NCBI RefSeq assembly: GCF_001748225.1
Contig: NZ_BDFE01000020.1
Coordinates: 313,009 to 377,008 of the forward strand
Length of the DNA stretch: 64,000 bases
Direction: 5' to 3'
DNA from: Desulfoplanes formicivorans
GTDB lineage: Bacteria > Desulfobacterota > Desulfovibrionia > Desulfovibrionales > Desulfomicrobiaceae
Part shown: positions 45,569-53,362 of the stretch, piece by piece
How the letters are laid out: the number at the start of each line of letters is the position of its first letter
Numbering within the stretch: the first letter of the stretch is position 1
Program-made: the position numbers and the translations under genes
The notes under the pieces: generated by a model
Databases searched by the model: none
Told to the model about the DNA's origin: nothing
What the model saw: the letters and a program-made list of their open reading frames with translations, nothing else

Positions 45569-46681
45569 ATGGAAGAACAGCAGGATTGCACAACAACGAC
45601 AGTGCCGGTTTTCCAGTTGACCTGTGATGAGCTTACCCGGGAGTTGCGCACCCGGTTCAACAAGGGCGCCTATCACGGACAGGCCCTGTATCGCCACGTC
45701 ATGCAGCACGGGCAAAGGGACGTGACAACGATTGATGCCTTCAAACGGTCCGGTGATCTGGCCGACAGGGTGCAGGCCGTACTCGGCTGGGCAACGGGAA
45801 AGATCACCGATACGGTCAATGAAGGTGAGACCATAAAGTTTGTTACCACCCTGGATGACGGGGCCCGGATCGAGTCCGTGATCATTCCCATGCGGGGATA
45901 CTCCACGGTGTGCGTATCCTCCCAGGTGGGGTGCAGACAGGGGTGTGTGTTTTGCGAGACCGCAGGCATGGGGTTTGTGCGGCAGCTGACCGCAGAGGAG
46001 ATCGTGGCCCAGGTTTGGCGAACCCGGCACGTCATGGGACATCCGGTGCGCAACGTGGTGTTCATGGGTATGGGCGAACCGCTGGATAATCTCGACAATG
46101 TCATGCAGGCGATTCGGGTGATGCAGGATCAGCGGGGACTGGATATTCCGTTGCGGCGCATGACCCTGTCCACGTCCGGACGTGTGGACGGCCTCAAACG
46201 ATTGGCCGAAGCCGGGCTGACATCCATCCGTCTGGCCATTTCCCTGAACGCAGCCAACAACGAGCTGCGTTCCCGCATCATGCCGGTGAACAAACGTTTT
46301 CCACTGGATCAGCTCCGACAGGCCCTGCGAACGTTTCCCCTGCCGCCCAACAGGGAATTTTTCATCGAATACGTGATTTTCAAGGGAGTCAATGGCAGCC
46401 GGGATCATGTCCGAGACCTGCTCGCGTTCATCCGTGATCTACCGGTGCGGGTGAACGTCATTGGCTACAACCCGGGGCGCAACGCCCGGTTCAAGGCCCC
46501 TGAGGACAGGGACCTGCTCGCTTTTGCCGGATATCTGCGTGAGCATGGGGTGCATACCCGCATCCGGTGGAGCAAGGGACGGTCCATTATGGCCGGGTGC
46601 GGGCAATTGGCTGCAGAACGGGGCACAGGAGAGCATGCCACCGGCACGCATGGCAATCAGCCGGTTATCGCAATTGATTGA
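45569..46681 (+). CDS. rlmN: 23S rRNA/tRNA adenine-C2 methyltransferase RlmN
   Basis: 370 residues. Radical-SAM cluster motif CRQGCVFC within SSQVGCRQGCVFCETAGMGF, the VFMGMGEPLDNLDNV motif, STSGRV, and the C-terminal methyl-carrying Cys region IMAGCGQL are present. It methylates C2 of A2503 in 23S rRNA (and A37 of some tRNAs). Cfr-type paralogues share this layout; the GMGEPLDN context and lack of mobile-element neighbours favour a housekeeping RlmN. The first start codon lacks a clear Shine-Dalgarno. The 3' end overlaps a small convergent gene. Confidence 0.87.
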   Translation: MEEQQDCTTTTVPVFQLTCDELTRELRTRFNKGAYHGQALYRHVMQHGQRDVTTIDAFKRSGDLADRVQAVLGWATGKITDTVNEGETIKFVTTLDDGARIESVIIPMRGYSTVCVSSQVGCRQGCVFCETAGMGFVRQLTAEEIVAQVWRTRHVMGHPVRNVVFMGMGEPLDNLDNVMQAIRVMQDQRGLDIPLRRMTLSTSGRVDGLKRLAEAGLTSIRLAISLNAANNELRSRIMPVNKRFPLDQLRQALRTFPLPPNREFFIEYVIFKGVNGSRDHVRDLLAFIRDLPVRVNVIGYNPGRNARFKAPEDRDLLAFAGYLREHGVHTRIRWSKGRSIMAGCGQLAAERGTGEHATGTHGNQPVIAID

Positions 46682-46826
46682 TGTCCAGTCTGCGTCCGCA
46701 ATGGGGACAGGTGGATATGGTTTTGATGTCACCGATGCTGGGCCAGAAAAGCGGGATGAACAGGTTGTTCTGAAAAAGATATTGGACCCAGAACAGATAT
46801 CCGCATTCACAGAATCTTTTTTGCAT
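46665..46826 (-). CDS. 53-residue zinc-ribbon protein
   Basis: Short protein MQKRFCECGYLFWVQYLFQN... with CxC near the N-terminus and CPHCGRRLDINQLR at the C-terminus, which together make a four-ligand zinc ribbon with a hydrophobic middle. GAGGAAACATC stands just before the ATG. It is antisense to the last 17 bp of rlmN. A TGTTAA-N6-TTAACA dyad lies about 20 bp upstream of the start codon. Function unknown. Confidence 0.6.
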   Translation of the reverse strand: MQKRFCECGYLFWVQYLFQNNLFIPLFWPSIGDIKTISTCPHCGRRLDINQLR

Positions 46827-46845
46827 GATGTTTCCTCGACAGTCT

Positions 46846-46863
46846 TGTTAAATAATATTAACA
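46846..46863. promoter_or_regulatory. TGTTAA-N6-TTAACA dyad
   Basis: Perfect inverted repeat just upstream of the small zinc-ribbon gene. A similar palindrome, TTGTTTAACAA, lies at 47676-47686, 31 bp upstream of the S24 repressor gene, so both may be operators for that repressor (inference). Confidence 0.35.
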
Positions 46864-46985
46864 GTGTGGACAAAAAAAACAAGGGCAAAGGGGCACCCAC
46901 CCGGGACAAACAGCTGCTTGTGCTGGTGCACCGCAAGGGCGGGGCAAGTCCGGTACGCAACAGGGGAAGCCGCAGGGGTTTTGTT

Positions 46986-47645
46986 CTACCGGTATTCCCG
47001 GCAGACCCAGAGAATGCGACCCAGAACCCGCAGGGTTTCGAGTTCGTCCCCCTGAAGGACAAGCGGGGCATAGCTCGGATTGGTGCTGATCAGGGCTATG
47101 CTGCCGGGCTGGCGTTCGACCCGTTTGATAAGCAGGCTGTCCCCAACGCCCAGGGCGTAGATCGCTCCCGCATGCACGCTGGTCTGGGAGTGGTCGATGA
47201 GAACCGTGTCCCCGTCCCTGAGTTCGGGCTCCATGCTGTCCCCGATGATGTCCATGAGGACCATGGTCTCGGGATTGCCCTTGGTCCTGAGCCATGATCT
47301 GGAAAAAACCATGGTATCCCTGACCATGGCGCTGGTTTCAAAGGAACCCCCGCCTGCGCAGAGTTTGGCGGCAACCCTGGGGATGGCCATGGTTGTTGTG
47401 GCGTGTTCGCCACGCAGGTATTGTTCCCCTTGTCCCTTGAGCAGCCAGCGCGGGTTCAAACCATACAGCTCGGCCAGCTTGAGAGCCCATTTTTCCGGAA
47501 CCCTGCCTTTTTTTTTGGCCATGCTGATGGCGGCCCTGTTCACGCGGAGGATCGATGCCAGGGCTATCTGGGTTTCGATTCCCGTAGCCGTGAAGGTTCG
47601 GTGGAGAAAGGCCTCCACGGGAGTTGGAGCGGAAAGGGTGGGCAT
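46986..47645 (-). CDS. Phage-type repressor with S24 peptidase domain
   Basis: 219 residues. The N-terminal helix-turn-helix (QIALASILRVNRAAISMAKKKGRVP) and a short linker are followed by a LexA/CI-type S24 domain with catalytic Ser in IGDSMEPEL and Lys in SLLIKRVER. Autocleavage would relieve repression during DNA damage. AAGGACCTGTC precedes the ATG at 47645. No other phage genes are nearby, so it is an orphan or domesticated regulator. Confidence 0.85.
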   Translation of the reverse strand: MPTLSAPTPVEAFLHRTFTATGIETQIALASILRVNRAAISMAKKKGRVPEKWALKLAELYGLNPRWLLKGQGEQYLRGEHATTTMAIPRVAAKLCAGGGSFETSAMVRDTMVFSRSWLRTKGNPETMVLMDIIGDSMEPELRDGDTVLIDHSQTSVHAGAIYALGVGDSLLIKRVERQPGSIALISTNPSYAPLVLQGDELETLRVLGRILWVCREYR

Positions 47646-47712
47646 GACAGGTCCTTGATGGTTGTTGTGTTCAATTTGTTTAACAAGCGCGGCACAGGTC
47701 GTCAAGGGTTTG

Positions 47713-47740
47713 TTGACACGTCCTGTTTCCTGACTACATT
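47713..47740 (+). promoter_or_regulatory. Candidate sigma-70 promoter for the fluoride channel gene
   Basis: TTGACA, 16 bp, TACATT, about 125 bp upstream of the crcB start. No fluoride riboswitch core was recognised in the leader. Confidence 0.4.
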
Positions 47741-47870
47741 GTCACGGCTGCATCAGGTCCATGGTCAGGTCCGTATTTCCCATCAAACGGCCCACCAATT
47801 GTTTTCCGCGCGTTGCACCAGGATATCGCCTGGTTGATGGCCCCACCGGCCTACAAGGAATCCCGTGTTG

Positions 47871-48242
47871 ATGAAATTTCTGTTCATTGCCCTGGCCGGA
47901 GGCCTGGGGGCGCTTTGCCGGTATGTTCTGGCCGGAGTCGTTCAAGAAATGGCTGGACAGTCTTTTCCGTTGGGAACGGCGATTGTCAATATTCTCGGGT
48001 GCTTTTTGTTCGGATTCATTGTGACCCTGATTGATGAGCGCATGGCCCTGCCTCCCGGAATCAAGCCCTATGTGCTTACGGGATTCATGGGGGCTTTTAC
48101 CACCTTTTCCACCTATGCCTTTGAAACGGCATCCCTGATCCGGTATTCCCAATGGCTGCTTGCCACGGCCAATGTGCTCGGACAAACCGTTCTCGGGCTT
48201 GTCTTTCTTTTTGTGGGCATGTTTGTGGCCCGGGCCATCTGA
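47871..48242 (+). CDS. crcB: Fluoride ion channel CrcB/FluC
   Basis: About 123 residues with four membrane segments. Family signatures: GGLGALCRY, FPLGTAIVNILGCFLFGF (with the conserved Asn) and GFMGAFTTFSTYAFE (the Phe/Thr/Ser track lining the fluoride path). It works as a dual-topology dimer that lets toxic fluoride leave the cell. The ATG at 47871 has AAGGAA 10 bases upstream; a GTG two codons earlier is an alternative. The DUF190 gene often found beside it is elsewhere in this window. Confidence 0.92.
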   Translation: MKFLFIALAGGLGALCRYVLAGVVQEMAGQSFPLGTAIVNILGCFLFGFIVTLIDERMALPPGIKPYVLTGFMGAFTTFSTYAFETASLIRYSQWLLATANVLGQTVLGLVFLFVGMFVARAI

Positions 48243-48331
48243 GAAAGGTTTGTCCCGTTATCGCATGTTCGGGATCAGAAGGTTGTTGGATCAGGTCGCT
48301 TGAGACGCCCGGCGTGGTGTCGGTTCAGCCC

Positions 48332-48634
48332 TCATTCCTGGGAAGCGATGTCCTCGCAGTAGCGCTCAAACAGCGCGTCGAGTGTGTCCATGGCCTCCAC
48401 GGCATCCTGCCCGCACACCTTGATGGTGATGGCTGCCTTGTGGGGAATGGCCAGACACAAAATGTCCAGAATGCTCTTGGCATCGGCCTTTTTGTTGCGA
48501 TCAATGATCCATATCTGGGCTTTGAATCGTTGTGCGGTTCGGGCGATGATCGCTGCAGGCCGAGCGTGAAGTCCGAGTTTGTTCTTCACGCGGAGAGATC
48601 GTTCCACAACGGTATGGTTGCTGACTTCGTGCAT
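48332..48634 (-). CDS. HPr-family phosphocarrier protein
   Basis: 100 residues. The phosphorylatable His is in NKLGLHARPAA (around residue 20), and the regulatory Ser region is DAKSILDILCLA, where HPr kinase would act. The rest matches the compact HPr fold. No other PTS gene is near, so it is a stand-alone HPr, probably regulatory. The start codon has no strong Shine-Dalgarno; a longer frame upstream lacks family similarity. Confidence 0.85.
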   Translation of the reverse strand: MHEVSNHTVVERSLRVKNKLGLHARPAAIIARTAQRFKAQIWIIDRNKKADAKSILDILCLAIPHKAAITIKVCGQDAVEAMDTLDALFERYCEDIASQE

Positions 48635-48873
48635 GGCTTTGAATGCGTCCTTGTTGAGATGAAAGAGGCATGGCGGGGGTAATCGCCGGATACCCTGCCC
48701 GTATAGCAGGGGAGATGCCAAGTTTCGAAGTTGTTGAAGTCAGTGATTTCAGCGGGCTACGTCATCAGGATGTATGGGCACGTTCACAAGTGTCCCGTTT
48801 TTTTACACGGTGTGCAGGATCATGACACCCTGCTGGCTGGTGGTTCATGTGTGTCCATGAAAGGAGGATGGTC

Positions 48874-49401
48874 ATGCAACAGGCTCTTTTGATTGTTGAT
48901 ATGCTCAATGATTTTGTCCTTCCCCACGGTTCGCTTGCAGTGCCTGGCGCGCGGCATATCATTCCCGGAATCAGGCAGTATCTTGAGCTGTTTCGCCAGA
49001 AAGCATGGCCGGTGTTTTTCGTATGCGACGAACATGAACCGGATGATCCGGAGTTCATCCGAATGGGGTGGCCTCCCCATGCTCTTCGGGGAACACCCGG
49101 AAGCCAGGTGGTGGACGAACTCGCTCCGCTGCCCGGAGAACATCTGGTTGCCAAACAGCATTATTCCGCCTTTTACAAGACAGATCTGGAAGAGACACTG
49201 CAACGGCTTGGCGTGCAGGAAGTGATTGTGACGGGAGTTGTGAGCAATATTTGCGTGCTGTACACGGCAGCAGACGCCGTCATGCGCGGCTATGGGGTTC
49301 GCGTGCCTGCTTCGTGTGTGGCCGCACTGACTCCGGAGGAAGGTGCCTTTGCCCTGCGTCAGATGGAGCAGGTTCTGGGAGTCACTGTCGAAAAGGAATG
49401 A
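48874..49401 (+). CDS. Isochorismatase-like cysteine hydrolase (nicotinamidase type)
   Basis: About 175 residues. The triad is visible: Asp in LLIVDMLNDFV, Lys in HLVAKQHYSAFYKTDLE and Cys in VVSNICVLYTAADA. An acidic D-x-H motif (CDEHEPDD) could bind metal as in PncA. AAGGAGG precedes the ATG at 48874. A nicotinate phosphoribosyltransferase gene lies ~370 bp away on the other strand, so nicotinamide deamidation for NAD salvage is likely. Confidence 0.82.
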   Translation: MQQALLIVDMLNDFVLPHGSLAVPGARHIIPGIRQYLELFRQKAWPVFFVCDEHEPDDPEFIRMGWPPHALRGTPGSQVVDELAPLPGEHLVAKQHYSAFYKTDLEETLQRLGVQEVIVTGVVSNICVLYTAADAVMRGYGVRVPASCVAALTPEEGAFALRQMEQVLGVTVEKE

Positions 49402-49631
49402 GCATTTTGCATGGTGAGGATGCGGTCCTTGTTCGAGATGGAGTACTCCTCACCGGTACAACTATCCATGTAGAGTGGGAATCCGGATTGAAAAAGTTGC
49501 AGGGAGATCCGTTTTCCCGTCTTGTACGGAGGATGCAGGACCGCAGACATTCCCCTCCGTCCAAGTATACAACAAACTCCCTTTCTCTTGTCTGTAAATA
49601 TAATTTGGGATTTCGTCCACCCCAGAAAAAG

Positions 49632-49670
49632 AGAGGAACCAGTGATATCTTCATTGGTTCCTCTTTTTTT
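49632..49670. terminator. Bidirectional intrinsic terminator between the NAD-salvage genes
   Basis: AGAGGAACCA pairs with TGGTTCCTCT, with T7 following on the plus strand and a T-run after the stem on the minus strand. It serves both convergent genes. Confidence 0.88.
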
Positions 49671-49769
49671 GGGGACTTCTTTTGAAGCAGCGTGCGGTTG
49701 GCTGGGGGAGAGGACACTTTGGCCTTCACGTTCCAGACAGGCCGCACATACGCTTTGCGTTACCGGTTG

Positions 49770-51194
49770 CTATTGTTGCAGTTCCCGCAGGAGGCGTGTT
49801 CGCAGGTCGTTGAGTCCTGCGGTGATGGCCACCTTGTACAAATGGGGGTTCAGCAGTCGCAAGGAACCTTCGGGAAGACGTTCGAGTTGGGAAACGCACC
49901 GGTCGGCCAGACAGGCCAGATCGGATTCATCCCTGACTATGGATCCGTTTTCCATGACCGTGTGCCGGATGGACTCGAAGCGGACGTTGTCCGGAATGAT
50001 CCTGCTGCGTAACAGCGGGGCCGTGGGGTCAAAGACGCGGTCGCCGGGTTGGGGAACTTCCCGTTCCAGGGAGATGACGTCCATGAAGAAGCTGCCATCG
50101 GGGTTGATCAGCCGCCAGAGTTTTTTACGGTCCGGCAGGGTCAGCTTGGAAGGATCATTGGTGATTTTCAGCTTGGGAAGCCCATTGCACCAGGCCAGCT
50201 TGTACACCCCGCCCAGTGCCCCTCCGCCTTCTCCCGCGCAGGTGGCAAGACGGGTCCCCACACCCCAGATATCCACGCATCCACCTTCGCGGTTGACCGA
50301 GTCAATGACGTATTCGTCCAGATCGCTTGATGCCGTGATGAGCACATCGGGAAATCCGGCTGCGTCAAAGGCCTTGCGGACTTCCTTGCTCAGATAGGCC
50401 AGGTCTCCGGAGTCGATTCGGATGCCCAGAAGTTTCTCGCCGCGTTCGCGCATTTCTCGGGCAACCGTAATGGCATTGGGCAGGCCGCTTTGCAATGTGT
50501 CATATGTGTCAATGAGCAGAATGCAGTTTTTGGGGAAACATCTGGCATAGGCCCGAAACGCGGTCAGCTCGTCGGGAAAGCTCATCACCCAGCTGTGGGC
50601 ATGGGTGCCCTTGACCGGAATGTTCAGATCCTTGCCTGCCCAGATGTTGCTGGTACTTCGGATACCCCCGATATAGGCTGCCCGGGCAACGCTGAGACCG
50701 CCGTCCGGCCCCTGGGCCCGGCGAAGGCCGAATTCGAGGACACTTTTCCTGCCGGCCGCCGTGGTCACCCGGGCGGCCTTGGTCGCCACCAGGGTCTGGA
50801 AGTTGATGCAATTGAGGAGGGCGGTTTCAACATACTGGGTTTCCGCCAGGGTCCCTTCCACTGTAACAAGGGGTTCCCGGGGGAAAACGCACGTACCCTC
50901 GGGCATGGCAGTCACCTTGCCCCGGAAGCGAAAGTGTTTCAGAAAATCGAGAAATTCGGGGGTGAATTCATTGAGGCCTCGCAGGTAGGCAATGTCGTCA
51001 TCCCCAAATTGCAGGTTTTCCAGGAAATCAAGGGCGGGCTTGAGTCCGGCAAATACGGCATAGCTTCCCTGGAAGGGAGGCTTGCGGAAATAGAGATCAA
51101 AGGTGGCCGGCGTTTCATGGATACCTTCGGCAAAGTATCCGGCGAGCATGGTTAATTGGTAGAAGTCGGAAAAAAGCGGCGAATAAGTCTGCAT
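49770..51194 (-). CDS. pncB: Nicotinate phosphoribosyltransferase
   Basis: 474 residues beginning with the family motif SPLFSDFYQLTMLAGYF. Further family regions: RGLNEFTPEFLDFL, LLNCINFQTLVATKAARV, GLRRAQGPDGG, GTHAHSWVMSF, LLIDTYDT, GIRIDSGDLAYLS and ASSDLDEY. It makes nicotinate mononucleotide from nicotinate and PRPP in the Preiss-Handler route. The ATG at 51194 follows a recognisable promoter and a dyad. The frame extends upstream but is not family-like. Confidence 0.92.
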   Translation of the reverse strand: MQTYSPLFSDFYQLTMLAGYFAEGIHETPATFDLYFRKPPFQGSYAVFAGLKPALDFLENLQFGDDDIAYLRGLNEFTPEFLDFLKHFRFRGKVTAMPEGTCVFPREPLVTVEGTLAETQYVETALLNCINFQTLVATKAARVTTAAGRKSVLEFGLRRAQGPDGGLSVARAAYIGGIRSTSNIWAGKDLNIPVKGTHAHSWVMSFPDELTAFRAYARCFPKNCILLIDTYDTLQSGLPNAITVAREMRERGEKLLGIRIDSGDLAYLSKEVRKAFDAAGFPDVLITASSDLDEYVIDSVNREGGCVDIWGVGTRLATCAGEGGGALGGVYKLAWCNGLPKLKITNDPSKLTLPDRKKLWRLINPDGSFFMDVISLEREVPQPGDRVFDPTAPLLRSRIIPDNVRFESIRHTVMENGSIVRDESDLACLADRCVSQLERLPEGSLRLLNPHLYKVAITAGLNDLRTRLLRELQQ

Positions 51195-51232
51195 GATGGT
51201 GAATCCAGGGTTGGGATGGGTGGGAAAAGTTC

Positions 51233-51252
51233 GGCGGAATGAACGTTCCGCC
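51233..51252. promoter_or_regulatory. Dyad GGCGGAA-N6-TTCCGCC upstream of pncB
   Basis: Perfect 7-bp arms, located between the pncB promoter and its start codon, about 39 bp before the ATG. The position just downstream of the expected transcription start is typical for an operator. Confidence 0.45.
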
Positions 51253-51270
51253 TGAATGCGTTGACGCGGG

Positions 51271-51299
51271 AGAATAGACGGCATTGATGCGGTGGTCAA
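51271..51299 (-). promoter_or_regulatory. Candidate sigma-70 promoter of pncB
   Basis: Read on the minus strand: TTGACC, 17 bp, TATTCT, about 77 bp from the pncB start codon. The remaining bases up to 51549 hold no supported gene. Confidence 0.5.
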
Positions 51300-51549
51300 T
51301 CAAAGAGGCCCGGCACAAGGTATTGTCCTCATTGATTGACTATTGCATTGCCGGGTTCCTGTCCGGTCCCGGCAATGGCTTGTGCGACCCTGAATCCGTC
51401 ATTATGGGAGGAATTGTCTGCTCGCGTCGGAACGTGCCTGCAGGCCTTTTGGCAGGCGGTGCTGGGTCTTGCGTACAAACAATGGTCGGCAGTCATGCTG
51501 CCAAAAGATCTGTTGTGGCAACCTTTTTGGCCTCACCATTGTCAGAGGA

Positions 51550-51849
51550 TCATACGTTTTTGGTGATGAAATCGAGGGACTTGACGGTTTCCCGCAGGAA
51601 TTTGCCCGGGCTGAACTTGACGGTTTTGCGGGCGGGAATGGTGATCTCCTCGCCTGTTTGGGGATGGCGGCCCTTGTGCTCGGTCCTATCCACCACCTTG
51701 AGGGAACCCACGCCGGGAAGCTGAATGTTGTCCCCTTTGGCCAGGCTTTCCGTGAGGATATCAATCATGGCGTTAACGGTTTTGCGGGCTTCCTCGGACG
51801 TGCCGCCGGTCTTTTCCTGAAGCAGGGCAACGAGTTCGGTCTTGTGCAT
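51550..51849 (-). CDS. HU/IHF-family DNA-binding protein
   Basis: 99 residues. The N-terminal MHKTELVALLQEKTG and the LPGVGSLKVVDRTEHKGRHPQTGEEITIPARKTVKFSPGK beta-arm region fit HU. The R-x-x-x-x-G-R-N/H-P-Q-T-G-E signature is present with His in place of Asn. It bends and compacts DNA. AAGGAG stands about 9 bases upstream of the ATG. Confidence 0.92.
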   Translation of the reverse strand: MHKTELVALLQEKTGGTSEEARKTVNAMIDILTESLAKGDNIQLPGVGSLKVVDRTEHKGRHPQTGEEITIPARKTVKFSPGKFLRETVKSLDFITKNV

Positions 51850-52045
51850 GGATGGTGTCTCCTTGGTCGGTGGGAATGAAAGGCTCGGCTCCTTCACGAT
51901 ACATGGTCATGGGTATGGAGACAAGAACATATTTTTTCCCGATGGTCATCTTGGTGACAACAGGGGACTCCTGTCCACGCGATACCCGGTACATGGGAGA
52001 GGCGTACACGGTATCACGCGCAAGAAAGGGTGTGCGGAGAGGGGG

Positions 52046-53098
52046 TCAACCAATCATTGAATCAAGAAGATGGCGGGCCAGAAGGGCTTCCTGATTCAGG
52101 CGGCTGGTAACGGCGGCTTGAACCCGGCTGGAGGAGCTGGAAAACCGGGTTTTTCTGATGGTGTAGATTTGATCCAAAAGGCGTGCGGCCAGATCAGACG
52201 AATCGTCCAGATCGAGGTTTTCCAACGCCTGCTTGAAGATGTTCCCGGCTCCTGTGGGACCGTGCTGCACGGCTGTGGAGAAGATGACTTCCCGAAGCGG
52301 GGCCGAGAGGAGATGTTCCTTGATCCCGGTGTGTTGCAGAATGTTTTCCAGAGCGGGCAGATAATGGGTTTTGGTGATGAAGCGGTGCTGGATATCGGCA
52401 AAGAGATCGGAATCTTCCCGGGCAATGGCCTGCCAGGCCGAGGGCATGGCCCCTTGGGTGCTGCCGGTGTCGGCCGGTCCTGCCTGTTCCAGCCGCTTGG
52501 CCCAGGCAGGGATTTCCTGGCGCAGGAAATCGATGAATTGGTCCATGGTTCCCTGACGGGAAGAGATCTGATATATGCCATAGGACGTTCCGCCATGTCG
52601 GTCGTAACCAATGGCGTCACACTGCTCTTGGGACTCGAAAGGGCGTGAAAGCATTCCCCGGGGCATGAACGGCTGGCTTTCCTGGGCGTTGACTTCGTGT
52701 TCGGCCACTTTCTCCCGGGCCAGCTTGTCTACCTTGGCCCGGGCATGGTCCAGCTCGGGCTCGGGGTTTCGGGATTCCTGCCGGACCTTGCCCGGAGCGG
52801 TCTGGTGGGGGGACATCAAGGATGTCACCGGATTGTCCTGGTGGCCTGAAAGTTTGGACAGGGTTGCCAGCACTTCAAGATTGAGGGTCTGGGAAAGGAG
52901 ATCGGTTCCCGGTTCGGTCGGGGTGCCGTTGTCCAACAGAGCATTGGCCATGGCCATGTCCATGCGGGTCCGGATTGCCTCCAATCGCTGTGCAAACGAC
53001 GTATCCGGTGTTTGCCCATGAAGGTGACGGTTTTTCGACATCCCTGGGATGTCTTTGTAGCTATTTGGATTAATTGTAATAAAAGTAGGTTTGCTCAT
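52046..53098 (-). CDS. Putative muramidase/chitosanase-like protein with a disordered N-terminus
   Basis: 350 residues. The first ~125 residues are polar and low in complexity, with no signal peptide. The rest forms a lysozyme-superfamily-like domain: FESQEQCDAIGYDRHGGTS, then YGIYQISSRQGTMDQFIDFL, resembling the Glu...Asp...G-x-x-x-Y/F-x arrangement of GH46 chitosanases and related phage or VgrG-linked muramidases. The Glu of FES and a downstream Asp would be catalytic. It may be exported by a non-Sec route or act in cell-wall remodelling. The start at 53098 is a best guess; an ATG at 53131 is also possible. Confidence 0.6.
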   Translation of the reverse strand: MSKPTFITINPNSYKDIPGMSKNRHLHGQTPDTSFAQRLEAIRTRMDMAMANALLDNGTPTEPGTDLLSQTLNLEVLATLSKLSGHQDNPVTSLMSPHQTAPGKVRQESRNPEPELDHARAKVDKLAREKVAEHEVNAQESQPFMPRGMLSRPFESQEQCDAIGYDRHGGTSYGIYQISSRQGTMDQFIDFLRQEIPAWAKRLEQAGPADTGSTQGAMPSAWQAIAREDSDLFADIQHRFITKTHYLPALENILQHTGIKEHLLSAPLREVIFSTAVQHGPTGAGNIFKQALENLDLDDSSDLAARLLDQIYTIRKTRFSSSSSRVQAAVTSRLNQEALLARHLLDSMIG

Positions 53099-53362
53099 TG
53101 TCTCAACCTGAAGGATCGTGGATGGGGACAAATCAGCAAAAATCGGTCCACAGGTTCATGGCAGGCTGCATTGGAGGGATCGCGGGACAGGCAGCACATT
53201 GGCCATCTTCATGAAAAAAGTGGGGATCGGCCTTGCCAAGGAACCTGGAAGCGCTCACAATACAAATACATCGTCGGCAAGTCCGGTGGATATCCGTTGG
53301 ATATCAGGTCGCATGCCGGTCACATCAACAGCCAGTTGCAGCTGCATATGGAGGATACACTC

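Noticed and set aside
47746..47870. Possible fluoride riboswitch before crcB
   Set aside because: The conserved crcB-motif core was not found in the leader.
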